Shown here: positions 8,043 through 15,944 of the stretch, piece after piece | Layout of the letters: every line of letters begins with the position of its first letter | Numbering within the stretch: position 1 is the stretch's first letter | Assembly: GCA_964516325.1 (NCBI GenBank) | Contig: CAZFAP010000006.1 | Span: 1 to 62,333 of the forward strand | DNA: 62,333 nucleotides | Source of the DNA: CAZFAP01 sp964516325 | GTDB lineage: Bacteria; Auribacterota; JABMQX01 | Direction of reading: 5' to 3' | The notes under the pieces: generated by a model | Databases searched by the model: none | Told to the model about the DNA's origin: nothing | The model's input: the letters and a program-made list of their open reading frames with translations, nothing else | Program-made: the position numbers and the translations under genes

Positions 8043-9303
8043 AGCAGCAAAATACTACCCTCTTTCGACGAATCGGCGTCAGGCGAGCGCCAGGGCGCCT
8101 CTCCCCTTCCCGCGGAGGCTCTGGTCGCTCATTATCCCAATCGTCCTGGCCTTTCCTGCGCTCTGGTCGTATGCTGAGGACGAGTTCGTTGGCGTCAGAA
8201 GTTACGATGGCAATTTCCTGATCACGGCGCCGGACCCGACGACGGCAGGATGGGTGGCAAAGGCAGCGGAGCTGACCAGAGAAAAACTGTTTGGTCTTCT
8301 GGGACACAAAAGCGAATGGGCGCAACCCGCAACCATTATCCTCCGCGCAACGAAACAGAAGACCGAGGCCGGAGAGTTGGAACTCTGGACCCTCTCGACG
8401 GCGAAAGAGGGATTCAAGATTGTCAATGCGGATGTCTATCCGAACAAAAGGGACGATGTTGTCGTGCTTCAACTTGTCAGTCTCTGCCTTGCGGACATAG
8501 CGGGGCTTCCACAGACTGGGACCGATGGTTTCGGGCGAATTCCCATTCCGGTCTGGCTCTCTTGCGGCGTTGCGGAGAATCTTTCTCCGACGAACCTGCT
8601 TCGCATCCGCAGCTACGTTGCGGAGGTCGTGAGAAGCGAAAAGTCTCTCCCCGTCGAAGAGCTTTTTCAGACGCAGAGCCTCCCCCTCGACGAATCAAAA
8701 AACGAACTCTTTTTCAAAGAGAGCGCCAGCGTCGTAGATTTCCTGCTTCATCGGGAGGATGGCAGTTCGAGACTCCGACAAGCTATCGGCCGTTTCCGAC
8801 AGGAACGAGATTTCACGGCATCGCTTCTGTTCGCCTTCTCGCGCGATTTCACGTCGCTGGCGCAACTTCGAGACCAATGGAGGGCGTTCGCTGTTCAGCA
8901 AGCCGAGCGGATAGTCGGGGCGCCCAAAATGCCCCTCTCGGAAACAAAAGGGGCGCTGGCTCGCGTTCTCATTGTGGAAATTCTGACGGTGGACCAGAGT
9001 TCCCTGGAGGAAAAAGTCGTTACAACGGACTTGCCCGGGCTTTTTCGGCATCGGAACAAACGCCTCGTTCAGCAAATTGCCAGCGAGAAGGCGTCCGACG
9101 TTTTTCGCCTCAGCCTGAGGGCAGCACCCGAATATGCCCTCGTTCTTCAGGAGTACCTCGAGGCACTCACGGCAATCGCCAGGAACGACCGACCGGAATT
9201 CAAAAGGCATTTCGCCCTCGCCGAAAGGCTCAGAAAAAAAGTAGAAGAGTCACCTGACTTCAAAAATGAAGAAACCGGAAATGCGAATCCTGGTAACGAA
9301 TGA
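8035..9303 (+). CDS. Exported protein resembling a peptidase-MA-like fold without HExxH
   Basis: The ATG overlaps the dtd stop. The 422-residue product has a long basic N-region (about 28 residues), a hydrophobic segment (LWSLIIPIVLAFPALWSYA) and a probable cleavage site before EDEF, so it is exported or anchored. The middle has the pattern of peptidase-MA-like (gluzincin) proteins, with PVWLSCGVAENLS resembling their W-x-x-E-G-x-A-E-Y block. The preceding helix, where HExxH would stand, reads VVVLQLVSLCLADIAG and lacks both histidines. I infer an inactive or non-enzymatic relative. The C-terminal third is helical and charged. It overlaps the start of surE by about 23 bases. Family assignment is tentative; existence of the gene is well supported by frame, overlap and signal sequence. 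Confidence 0.7.
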   Translation: MCRAAKYYPLSTNRRQASARAPLPFPRRLWSLIIPIVLAFPALWSYAEDEFVGVRSYDGNFLITAPDPTTAGWVAKAAELTREKLFGLLGHKSEWAQPATIILRATKQKTEAGELELWTLSTAKEGFKIVNADVYPNKRDDVVVLQLVSLCLADIAGLPQTGTDGFGRIPIPVWLSCGVAENLSPTNLLRIRSYVAEVVRSEKSLPVEELFQTQSLPLDESKNELFFKESASVVDFLLHREDGSSRLRQAIGRFRQERDFTASLLFAFSRDFTSLAQLRDQWRAFAVQQAERIVGAPKMPLSETKGALARVLIVEILTVDQSSLEEKVVTTDLPGLFRHRNKRLVQQIASEKASDVFRLSLRAAPEYALVLQEYLEALTAIARNDRPEFKRHFALAERLRKKVEESPDFKNEETGNANPGNE

Positions 9304-10039
9304 CGACGGCATCTACGCCGAGGGTCTTTTGACTCTCCGGAGGGCACTCGATACGGTCGCCGAGACCGTCGTCTTCGCCCCTTCGAGAGAAAAAAGCGGC
9401 GTGGCTCACGGCGTAACGCTCTCGTCCCCGGTTACCGTCGAGAAAATCATGCTCGATGGCGCAACCGCCTACGCTGTGGACGGAACGCCTGTGGATTGCA
9501 TTAAGATCGCCGTCAAAGGAATGGGGGCGGAAAAGCCCGACCTCATCTTTTCCGGAATTAACCTCGGACCGAATGTCGGCATAGACGTGATTTATTCGGG
9601 GACAGTTTCTGCGGCGGTGGAAGCGGCGATTATCGGCATACCAGCCGTGGCTATCTCTCTCGGAACAAGGGAGTCGCCCGACTTTTCTTTCGCTGCAAGA
9701 TTCGCCGCAAAGCTCGCCAGAGCACTGCTGGAAGAGCGCTTTCTTGCGAGCGGCGTTCTCCTGAACGTCAACGTCCCCGGCGTGCCGGAAGACCGGATCA
9801 AAGGAGTCGCTATCACGAAGCAGTCGAGGTGCTGCTACGGCGAGGAGTTTGAGAGAGAAGACGTGTCGCCGGACAAAATAGTTTTCACCCTCAGCGGTAA
9901 ACTTGCCAATCGTTGCGAGTCTCTGGAGTCCGATGTAACGGCGCTGTCGGAGAACTACATCTCCGTGACTCCCATCCACTTTGACCTCACCCACTACGCG
10001 AGCATCGAAGCTCTTCTCCGACGGAAGATCGCAAGATGA
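9281..10039 (+). CDS. surE: SurE, 5'/3'-nucleotidase
   Basis: The 252-residue survival protein SurE hydrolyses nucleoside monophosphates and short polyphosphates. The metal-site motif MRILVTNDDGI opens the protein, followed by PSREKSGVAHGVTLSSP, DGTPVDC and the diagnostic GINLGPNVG with YSGTVSAAVEA. The ATG at 9281 puts the conserved N-terminus in place; an ATG five codons upstream is possible. It starts inside the end of the exported-protein gene, and its stop overlaps the next gene by four bases. This forms a tightly packed run. Confidence 0.95.
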   Translation: MRILVTNDDGIYAEGLLTLRRALDTVAETVVFAPSREKSGVAHGVTLSSPVTVEKIMLDGATAYAVDGTPVDCIKIAVKGMGAEKPDLIFSGINLGPNVGIDVIYSGTVSAAVEAAIIGIPAVAISLGTRESPDFSFAARFAAKLARALLEERFLASGVLLNVNVPGVPEDRIKGVAITKQSRCCYGEEFEREDVSPDKIVFTLSGKLANRCESLESDVTALSENYISVTPIHFDLTHYASIEALLRRKIAR

Positions 10040-11265
10040 CCACTCTCCGAGCCGCCCGCTTTCATATTGCCAGATGCTCCCGATGCGGAAGTTGCCTCCC
10101 CCTTTGCCCAACTTATCAGTTGACCACCGACGAGAAAAGGGTCGCCAGAGGGAGGATTGCCCTTGCCGAAGCGGTGCTTGATAGCCAGCTATTCTTTACG
10201 CCGAAACTAAAGGAAAGCATCCAATCGTGCCTGAAGTGCCTGCGCTGTTCGTGGGCTTGTCCGAGCGGCGTCGAGGTTCAGGATATTATCGCGTTTCTCC
10301 GTCAGCGAATGCCCCGGAGGTACGGATTATCGCTCTGGAACAAGATCGTCTTCCGGTTCGTCCTCACGAGACGGAAGCTGATGGACCTCGTCGTGCGCCT
10401 CGCATCTCTCCTCCAATTTCTCCTCCCCGGCAAGAAAGGCACGACCCGCCACGTCCCGCTCTTGTTCAAGGGGCGCCGGCGCATTCCGCATTTGGCTTCT
10501 CGAACGGCTCTCCAGCGCTTCGGCTCGCATGAAGTGCCCCGCGACAATACAGTCTACCTCTTCGTCGGATGCTTGATGAACTATGCTTACCCGGAAATGA
10601 TCGAGTCGTCCATCCACGCCCTTCAGAGCCTCGGCCATTCCGTCGTTGTGCCTCCTGGTCAACTCTGCTGCGGGACGCCGGCTCTTTCCCTCGGCGACGT
10701 CAAAGCGGCGCGGTGGATTGCGGAACTCAATCTGCGTGCCTTCCCGGGAGATGCGCCAATCGTTGTCCCCTGCGCGAGCTGCGGCAAGACCTTGAAAGAC
10801 GAGTACCCAAAGCTCCTCGGAGAAAAGGGTGATGCGTTCGCTCGGAGGGTTTTCAGTTTCAGTGAGTTCATCGCCCCACGGCTCGACGGCAGAGTTGCCC
10901 CTCTCGACCAAACCGCGCTTTACCACGACCCGTGTCACCTCCGCTACGGACGCGACATCGCCGAGCAGCCGCGGGAGATTCTCCGCAAATCTGCACGCTA
11001 TCTTTGGTCGGAGGGCGAGGACCTCTGCTGCGGAATGGGTGGCTTATTCAGCATCCATCATTACGGAATGTCATCGAGAATCGCTGACAGGAAAGTTGAT
11101 GCGATCCGAAAGGCGGCCGCGGACGTCCTGGTGACGGAATGCCCCGGCTGCATCCTCCAGCTTCGCGGCCAACTCGCTCAGAGAGGCATCGAGCTGCCCG
11201 TTCTCCACATAGCGCAAGTCCTCGCCGAAGCCCTCCGTCCGTCCGAAAAGTCGCCCGGCCGGTAG
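10036..11265 (+). CDS. (Fe-S)-binding oxidoreductase subunit, GlcF/LutA-like
   Basis: The 409-residue protein has two N-terminal 4Fe-4S clusters, CSRCGSCLPLCP at about residues 14-25 and CLKCLRCSWACP at about 65-76. These are followed by two cysteine-rich CCG domains (LCCGTPALS with PCASCG, then LCCGMGGLF with ECPGC). This layout is that of the iron-sulfur subunit of glycolate oxidase (GlcF), LutA and heterodisulfide-reductase HdrD-like proteins, which pass electrons from a flavoprotein dehydrogenase. No flavoprotein gene (GlcD/LutB) is adjacent. Its ATG overlaps the surE stop, so co-translation is likely, although no metabolic link to SurE is evident. Subfamily is not resolved. Confidence 0.9.
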   Translation: MTTLRAARFHIARCSRCGSCLPLCPTYQLTTDEKRVARGRIALAEAVLDSQLFFTPKLKESIQSCLKCLRCSWACPSGVEVQDIIAFLRQRMPRRYGLSLWNKIVFRFVLTRRKLMDLVVRLASLLQFLLPGKKGTTRHVPLLFKGRRRIPHLASRTALQRFGSHEVPRDNTVYLFVGCLMNYAYPEMIESSIHALQSLGHSVVVPPGQLCCGTPALSLGDVKAARWIAELNLRAFPGDAPIVVPCASCGKTLKDEYPKLLGEKGDAFARRVFSFSEFIAPRLDGRVAPLDQTALYHDPCHLRYGRDIAEQPREILRKSARYLWSEGEDLCCGMGGLFSIHHYGMSSRIADRKVDAIRKAAADVLVTECPGCILQLRGQLAQRGIELPVLHIAQVLAEALRPSEKSPGR

Positions 11266-11337
11266 AGCGTTCCCTCTGTCGCTGCCGGTCTCACTGCCGC
11301 CACTCGAAACACACCGGGAGTGCGCACTTCCCAGGAG

Positions 11338-11856
11338 TTACGTTCCCGTCTCGTTCAGCCGTGCGAAAAGTCGTTCGAGGGCCCTTGCCGCAGGGCGCTT
11401 GTGCATAGCCACCAGAACCCACGGCCACACGAATCCCCAGAATATAACCATTGCCCAGAAAATGACTTCCCCGCCAGCCTGTTGCCCTTTGAGTTTCGAC
11501 CCGAACAGCAGAAACGCCGCAATCAAAACAATCCCGATGACGCCGCAAAGAGCCACGCAGTACGCCGCCCATGCCCAATAACCAACCTTGTACTGAATCT
11601 GAGGAGCGCCACCCGCAGCGGACTCAACTCGCACTCGAACGTCATTCCAGCCTATATTCAGCGAGGTCAGAAAACCGACACTCCGAAACCTCAGCTCGTT
11701 GTCCGACTCCTCGATGACGGCATACCTGTTCCGACGCTGACTTGCCACCGGAAGCAAGCCGCGCCGCACCCGCTCACCTAACGCAGCGATGAAATCCTCC
11801 CTCAGCCTCTCCGGCGTAAACGTTCCTTCAAACTCCGCGCGAAACATCCTGAGCAT
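11338..11856 (-). CDS. Two-TM membrane protein, third gene of the ATPase-nuclease cassette
   Basis: The 172-residue protein begins with about 90 soluble residues, then has two membrane segments at about 94-119 and 131-151 and a short basic tail. The ATG lies one base after the stop of the PIN-like gene, implying translational coupling. No enzymatic motif is visible. In cassettes of ATPase plus nuclease, small membrane proteins are often effectors or anchors, but that is inference here. It resembles many uncharacterised small two-TM proteins and may be unrelated in function to its neighbours. It converges on the GlcF-like gene. Confidence 0.65.
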   Translation of the reverse strand: MLRMFRAEFEGTFTPERLREDFIAALGERVRRGLLPVASQRRNRYAVIEESDNELRFRSVGFLTSLNIGWNDVRVRVESAAGGAPQIQYKVGYWAWAAYCVALCGVIGIVLIAAFLLFGSKLKGQQAGGEVIFWAMVIFWGFVWPWVLVAMHKRPAARALERLFARLNETGT

Positions 11857-11857
11857 T

Positions 11858-12310
11858 TCAGTGGACCATCTGCAGTGAATCCTGGATCGAGAGGACAGAT
11901 ACCCTCATCTCGCTGCTCAAATATCGTTTTACCTCCTGGGTGTAGTCGGAGTCCTCAGTGACGAGATTCCTCGTCGTCGTTCGAGAGCAGACCGCAACGA
12001 ACGGCCAATCATTGCGGTCGAATCGTAAGCGCCCAAGCGCTTGCTCCTGGTTTCTGGTCAGCTTACGGCTGAATCTTTGCGCGAGCTTATCCACCACAGC
12101 TTTGAACCATCTGTGCAGGAGCGTTGGGTCCCTTCCTTCGGCCTCAAGGCTTCTAAAGCACTCGTAGTACTGCCCCTCAATGCGCTGATCGTAGTCGAAA
12201 GTAACCGGGTGCTTCTTGTGGACGACGGCGAGCAGAAAGTAGCTCGCATCAAGGTCCGCGTTGCCCGCCTTGTAGAGCACGTTTGTGTCTATCGTCCAGT
12301 CCGAAGTCAT
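11858..12310 (-). CDS. PIN-like nuclease domain protein
   Basis: The product is 150 residues from the ATG at 12310; a GTG six codons upstream would overlap the ATPase gene. With the GTG numbering, Asp14 lies in WTIDTNVLYK, the first strand and first acidic ligand of PIN folds. Later acidic candidates lie in LRFDRNDWPFVAV (Asp104, Asp107) and LVTEDSDY (Glu125, Asp126, Asp128), matching the usual strand-4 pattern of D..fVA and LvTeD.dy. PIN proteins are metal-dependent RNases, often toxins. No antitoxin-like small gene is adjacent; its partner is the AAA ATPase immediately upstream. I infer an RNase effector. Activity and target are unknown. Confidence 0.65.
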   Translation of the reverse strand: MTSDWTIDTNVLYKAGNADLDASYFLLAVVHKKHPVTFDYDQRIEGQYYECFRSLEAEGRDPTLLHRWFKAVVDKLAQRFSRKLTRNQEQALGRLRFDRNDWPFVAVCSRTTTRNLVTEDSDYTQEVKRYLSSEMRVSVLSIQDSLQMVH

Positions 12311-12317
12311 GAGGCAG

Positions 12318-13655
12318 CTATTGCCCACGCGGCCCTTTTATGGCCTTAAGGTGCTCAAACGCCTCCATCAGGTCTTCCTCGAAGAAACCATCGGGGAAAC
12401 GTTGGTACTGGCCATTCTCGTTTAGGGTCACCTCCTCTATGCGGGTACCCTCGCAGGTTGGCTGAAAATAGTAGATAGCAACCTTTTCTTTTTCTATCTT
12501 CCCTTCTGCAATCCGGCGCCGAACACGAGCAAGAACATGCTCACTGTGAGTTTCGATGATGAACGCGCGGTCCCCTTCGGCGGCGGCCTCGATGAAAAGG
12601 TCCCCCAGGGTTGCCTGAGCCTTAGGGTGGAGGTGAATCTCGGGCTGTTCTATCAGAATAACGCTCCCCAGCGGGGCGTAGAAGCTTTCGATGATAATGG
12701 GGAGCGTCTGCGAAGCCCCGAACCCTACGTCCGCAAGGTTCGGCTCAAAGCCGGTGGCCATGTCTGTGACAACAACCCTGTAGTAGTTCCCTCGGCTGAG
12801 ACGCTCCAGACGGACGTCGAGAGCGATGCCAAATTCCTTCAGCCACCTGCGGGCTCCATCTTCGATTCCCCCGAGGGCCTTCGTATCGCTCCTATGTGAG
12901 AACCACAGCACATCCACAGCGCGCTCACCCCTCGTTCCAACATCCTGCGGCGCTTGTCCGCTGGTCACGTAGAACCTCTTGGGAAACTCCCGCAGTGGTC
13001 CCAGGTAGAACATCCTGCGAAATTCACTCTCTATAAGGTACGCATGAACGGACAAAACGCGCAGGGCCGCGGGCAGGTCCTCAACGTGCTTGCGGCGCCC
13101 CTTGCCGGGAGCCACGATCGAGAGGCCGTAGAACTTGATGGGTGTCACGTTCTCACCTGCGACCTCTTTTGTCTCGCCATCCTCTGGGTAGGTGAACTCT
13201 GCCGCGTACCGCTTCCCAGTTTGGTCACGGACCAGCCGCTGCCGGAACTTGCCGTCCAGGGCGATGTCCCGCTCTTTCAAATGGATCCGCGTGGTTTTCC
13301 GGTTGTAAGAGAAGACCGCGCTAAGCGCGAGCTTGCTCGGCTCCCTCCCGGTCAACTTTCTCTTCAGAATCGCGGGCACGAACTGCGTCAACTCAAGGCT
13401 CACCTCAAGCGGCCTGCGGTATTCCCCCTTGTAGATAAACTCGGGGTAGGCACCCATCTGGACCCACCCGTCGTTCGCGGCCAACGGATTCTCAATGTCG
13501 GTACTATCCACGGTCTGGCGAAGCATGAGGAGCATTTGAAGGACGCTGCTTTTCCCCGAGGAATTCGGCCCTACGAAGAAAGTTAGAGGGCGAATGACCA
13601 GGTCCCCCGTATCCTGCAAGCACTTGAAGTTCTTTATGCGAAGCTTCGTCAGCAT
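12318..13655 (-). CDS. AAA (ABC-type, OLD-like) ATPase with DUF3696-type C-terminus
   Basis: The 445-residue ATPase starts LRIKNFKCLQDTGDL, the SMC/RecF-type opening. Walker A is GPNSSGKS (29-36), the ABC-like signature is VGFGASQ (310-316), Walker B is VILIEQPEIHLHP (332-344) and the switch histidine is in ETHSEH (368-373). The end, NGQYQRFPDGFFEEDL, resembles the DUF3696 domain of defence-type ATPases. There is no TOPRIM domain, unlike full OLD nucleases, so a separate effector would be needed; the PIN-like gene follows after seven bases. GGAGG stands eight bases upstream of the ATG. Such ATPases typically act as sensors of phage or damage in PARIS-like and Septu-like systems. Function here is inferred. 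Confidence 0.85.
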   Translation of the reverse strand: MLTKLRIKNFKCLQDTGDLVIRPLTFFVGPNSSGKSSVLQMLLMLRQTVDSTDIENPLAANDGWVQMGAYPEFIYKGEYRRPLEVSLELTQFVPAILKRKLTGREPSKLALSAVFSYNRKTTRIHLKERDIALDGKFRQRLVRDQTGKRYAAEFTYPEDGETKEVAGENVTPIKFYGLSIVAPGKGRRKHVEDLPAALRVLSVHAYLIESEFRRMFYLGPLREFPKRFYVTSGQAPQDVGTRGERAVDVLWFSHRSDTKALGGIEDGARRWLKEFGIALDVRLERLSRGNYYRVVVTDMATGFEPNLADVGFGASQTLPIIIESFYAPLGSVILIEQPEIHLHPKAQATLGDLFIEAAAEGDRAFIIETHSEHVLARVRRRIAEGKIEKEKVAIYYFQPTCEGTRIEEVTLNENGQYQRFPDGFFEEDLMEAFEHLKAIKGPRGQ

Positions 13656-13882
13656 TTGAGGCTCCTCCGTCTGTCAGCCATGAGACCCGCAAGCAAGAAA
13701 TTCCCCCAATGGCCTCTGCAACCCACCCGGTGCCCTGTGCGACAAGAGAGGTTACCCGAACCGGTACCGTTCGTCAATGGACAATCTGGATTTCCGGAAG
13801 CTCTGGCGGCGGCGCTCATCAGCTTGGCGATGTTGCCCCGGCACCCTCCGCTTCCGCACCGCCCCGGTCACAGCCTTCGAGC

Positions 13883-14047
13883 TCACCCCAACGTCATCGT
13901 CATGCATTTCTCGTCGAGGAGGGCGAGTTTTTTGTTGCGGAAAGCGACGTCTGCCTGATACGGTGCTGAGACCGCCGTGTGACCGAGTTCGACGGGGGCT
14001 TCGGCTCTTTTCGGCTTCAGATGCGTTCGAAAAAATCCTGCACCTGA
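13883..14047 (-). pseudogene. Possible remnant of a Gfo/Idh/MocA-family oxidoreductase (C-terminal end)
   Basis: A minus-strand frame translates to GAGFFRTHLKPKRAEAPVELG followed by HTAVSAPYQADVAFRNKK and LALLDEK. This resembles the C-terminal part of Gfo/Idh/MocA oxidoreductases, where F..h......A.VE.GH..a.a...n.A.r...kl..D is typical. No upstream Rossmann domain or intact frame is present. I read it as a decayed fragment left by deletion or transfer. The match is by eye and could be chance. Confidence 0.4.
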
Positions 14048-14312
14048 GGCTCCGTCGGGATGCCGCCGCCGGGCGCCGCGGCGCACCGGGTGCCGGTGGC
14101 AAACGATTCTCGCCGCGTGAGTCTTCTCCTCAGCGTAAACGCACCTGCGTTTCGGAAGAAAGAATCCACCCCTTATTTCCGGGGCAGTCTAATCCCGTGC
14201 GCAACGCCCGGTCAAGAACTTCGGAGCCCTGCCGAACGGAGGGACACAGGCAGCAGCACTTTGCCGCCCAAGATAAGCGCGATTGCCAGGGATCGTGCAG
14301 CTTGCGGGCATA

Positions 14313-14341
14313 TTGACCCCCGTTTCCGCCGGTGATATAGT
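14313..14341 (+). promoter_or_regulatory. Predicted strong promoter, close to the start codon
   Basis: TTGACC (14313-14318), a 17-base spacer and TATAGT (14336-14341) form a near-consensus promoter. The expected transcription start is about 14348, within two bases of the ATG at 14350, which would give a leaderless or very short leader transcript. Confidence 0.6.
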
Positions 14342-14349
14342 GGATTGAG

Positions 14350-15570
14350 ATGGAGGCGGAGTCGCGGCAAAAATCCCTCAGTCCGAGAGTGTTGATATTC
14401 GTTTGCGGTGCTCTGTGCATTGCAGCCGCAGGCCTTACCGCGCATTTCTTTGAACTCCGCAACGAGGAGAAAGAAAAAAGGGTCGCCGCCGAAAAAAGGA
14501 TTGAGGACCTCACTTCGGAGCTTCAGCTCCTGACTGAGAAGAACCGCGAACTGGCGGAAGAGCTCCGCGAGGCGAAGGAGATTGCCGACCAGCTCGCCAG
14601 GGAAAGGGAAGAGGTTCTGCTGGCGAGCGCGCGTGCTCCCGTGGTCACGCCGGAGCCACAACCGACAATTCAGCCCAGGGAAACGGAGGTAAAGCCTCAG
14701 TCTCTGTCCGCCGGCGTAGCAGTCGCCAATGGCACGACCGAGACAACGACGCGACCGTTGGTCGAGCCTGGGGGTCAGCAACCTCAAAAGGAGGGCGAGG
14801 CGCTTCCCATCGTCGCCGAGGCCGAGGCGGGAACCGAGAAAACAGCGCGGGCGGCGGGGGGCTTTGGCCTAAAAAGAATAGCGGCGGGTGTCGGCAGGAT
14901 AACAGGCGCCGCAGGAGACGGCTTGCGAGGTTTGCAGATGACAATCGCCTCTTCGACGCGGCTTCGACAGCCAGACCGGGATTTGGCTTCAGTGAAGGGG
15001 GAGCCACCTCCGGAGGCCAAATCGCCGGAGGCGCTGGCGCCGCCGACACAACCCTCGGTCGCCCCGACTGAGACGCCTCAAAAGAGTGAGGCATCAACGG
15101 CCATGGAGATGCCGACTATCCCGGCGCCGTCATCCGCCAGCGCGAGCGCGACTCCGCAGGCGGAGAGCAGTCCGGCTTCCGCGGCCCCGAAAAAACTGAC
15201 TGCCACCAGTGAGGAACTTCAAAAGGAACTCGAGGAGGTCAGGCGAGAGAAAAGGGAACTCGAAAAGGAAATCGCCGAGCGAACCGGCTCTCTTCCCGGC
15301 TCGGTTGACGTCGGGCAGGTAAAGATTACCACCGGGCGCCGGTTTAGCGGCAAGGTTCTCGTCGTCAATCCGAAGCACAATTTCGTTGTCATAGACATAG
15401 GTCGGGAAAAGGGACTCGAGAAGGGAGTCGTTCTCATCGTTCACAGAGGAAACAAGTTTGTCGGTAAGGCACAGGTCATAAAGGCGTACGAAAAAATGGC
15501 AGCCGCCGACCTCGTCGCGGATTGGATGCAGGACGAGGTCCAGGTCAACGACGGCGTCAAGAAGTTTTGA
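14350..15570 (+). CDS. Membrane-anchored coiled-coil protein with FlgT-like C-terminal domain
   Basis: The 406-residue protein has one N-terminal membrane segment (about 14-30), a charged coiled coil (about 35-95), a long Pro/Ala/Glu/Thr-rich linker (about 95-275) and a second short coiled coil. A compact C-terminal domain of about 90 residues (GKVLVVNPKHNFVVIDIG, GLEKGVVLIVHRGNKFVGKA) resembles the FlgT C-terminal beta-barrel fold. It is probably periplasmic, tethered to the inner membrane. No flagellar genes are nearby, so a flagellar role is not supported. The domain also occurs in uncharacterised envelope proteins. A small lipoprotein gene follows after 18 bases. Confidence 0.75.
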   Translation: MEAESRQKSLSPRVLIFVCGALCIAAAGLTAHFFELRNEEKEKRVAAEKRIEDLTSELQLLTEKNRELAEELREAKEIADQLAREREEVLLASARAPVVTPEPQPTIQPRETEVKPQSLSAGVAVANGTTETTTRPLVEPGGQQPQKEGEALPIVAEAEAGTEKTARAAGGFGLKRIAAGVGRITGAAGDGLRGLQMTIASSTRLRQPDRDLASVKGEPPPEAKSPEALAPPTQPSVAPTETPQKSEASTAMEMPTIPAPSSASASATPQAESSPASAAPKKLTATSEELQKELEEVRREKRELEKEIAERTGSLPGSVDVGQVKITTGRRFSGKVLVVNPKHNFVVIDIGREKGLEKGVVLIVHRGNKFVGKAQVIKAYEKMAAADLVADWMQDEVQVNDGVKKF

Positions 15571-15588
15571 GCTCAGGAGATACTGCAA

Positions 15589-15744
15589 GTGAAAAGGTTG
15601 TTGCTCGTGTTGTTGCTCCTCGGCGGGATTCTTGCTCTCACCGGATGTGGGCAGGTAAGGGATGAGGACGTAAGTAAACCATGGACCGAGCCGGAACCGT
15701 GGGAGCGGACTATGGGTATCGGACCCATCGGCGGCCCGGAATAG
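15589..15744 (+). CDS. Small lipoprotein, 51 residues
   Basis: The frame starts at GTG with AGGAG about nine bases upstream, 18 bases after the coiled-coil gene. It encodes a basic start (VKRLL), a leucine-rich core and a lipobox LTGC with Cys20 as the lipidation site. The mature peptide of 32 residues is acidic and tryptophan-rich: QVRDEDVSKPWTEPEPWE, then RTMGIGPIGGPE. The signal peptide and lipobox are clear, so the gene is likely real despite its size. Function is unknown; by position it may act with the upstream membrane protein. Confidence 0.7.
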   Translation: MKRLLLVLLLLGGILALTGCGQVRDEDVSKPWTEPEPWERTMGIGPIGGPE

Positions 15745-15814
15745 ACCCTCCATCGCCCCGGCTTCGCCAGAACAGGGCCCCGCCGCCCGGTCGTCTTGAG
15801 CGACTCATGCTTTT

Positions 15815-15920
15815 CGACCGGATAACAGGATGACCAGGATTATCGGCGAAGAAGAGATACACTCCCTTCGCCCGAGCCAGGCTTATCCGCAAAATCCTGT
15901 ACATCCCGTTATCCCGTCTA
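15815..15920 (+). repeat. Dispersed intergenic repeat, family B, copy 2
   Basis: It contains GGATAACAGGATGACCAGG and later ATCCTGTACATCCCGTTATC, the same sequence words as at 7501-7590. It lies between the small lipoprotein and the 3' end of lptG. Confidence 0.5.
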
Positions 15921-15944
15921 AAGAAAACCGGCTGGTGAATCTGG

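Larger units (their letters stand above)
13656..14349. other. Intergenic region, 694 bases, with a probable gene remnant
   Basis: The stretch separates the leftward ATPase cassette from the rightward coiled-coil gene. It holds the fragment described at 13883-14047 and the promoter at 14313-14341. The remaining frames are low-complexity and carry no domain signature. Confidence 0.5.

Noticed and set aside
11338..12310. Toxin-antitoxin reading of the PIN-like gene with the two-TM gene as antitoxin
   Set aside because: Antitoxins of PIN toxins are usually small DNA-binding proteins encoded upstream; the neighbour here is a downstream membrane protein.
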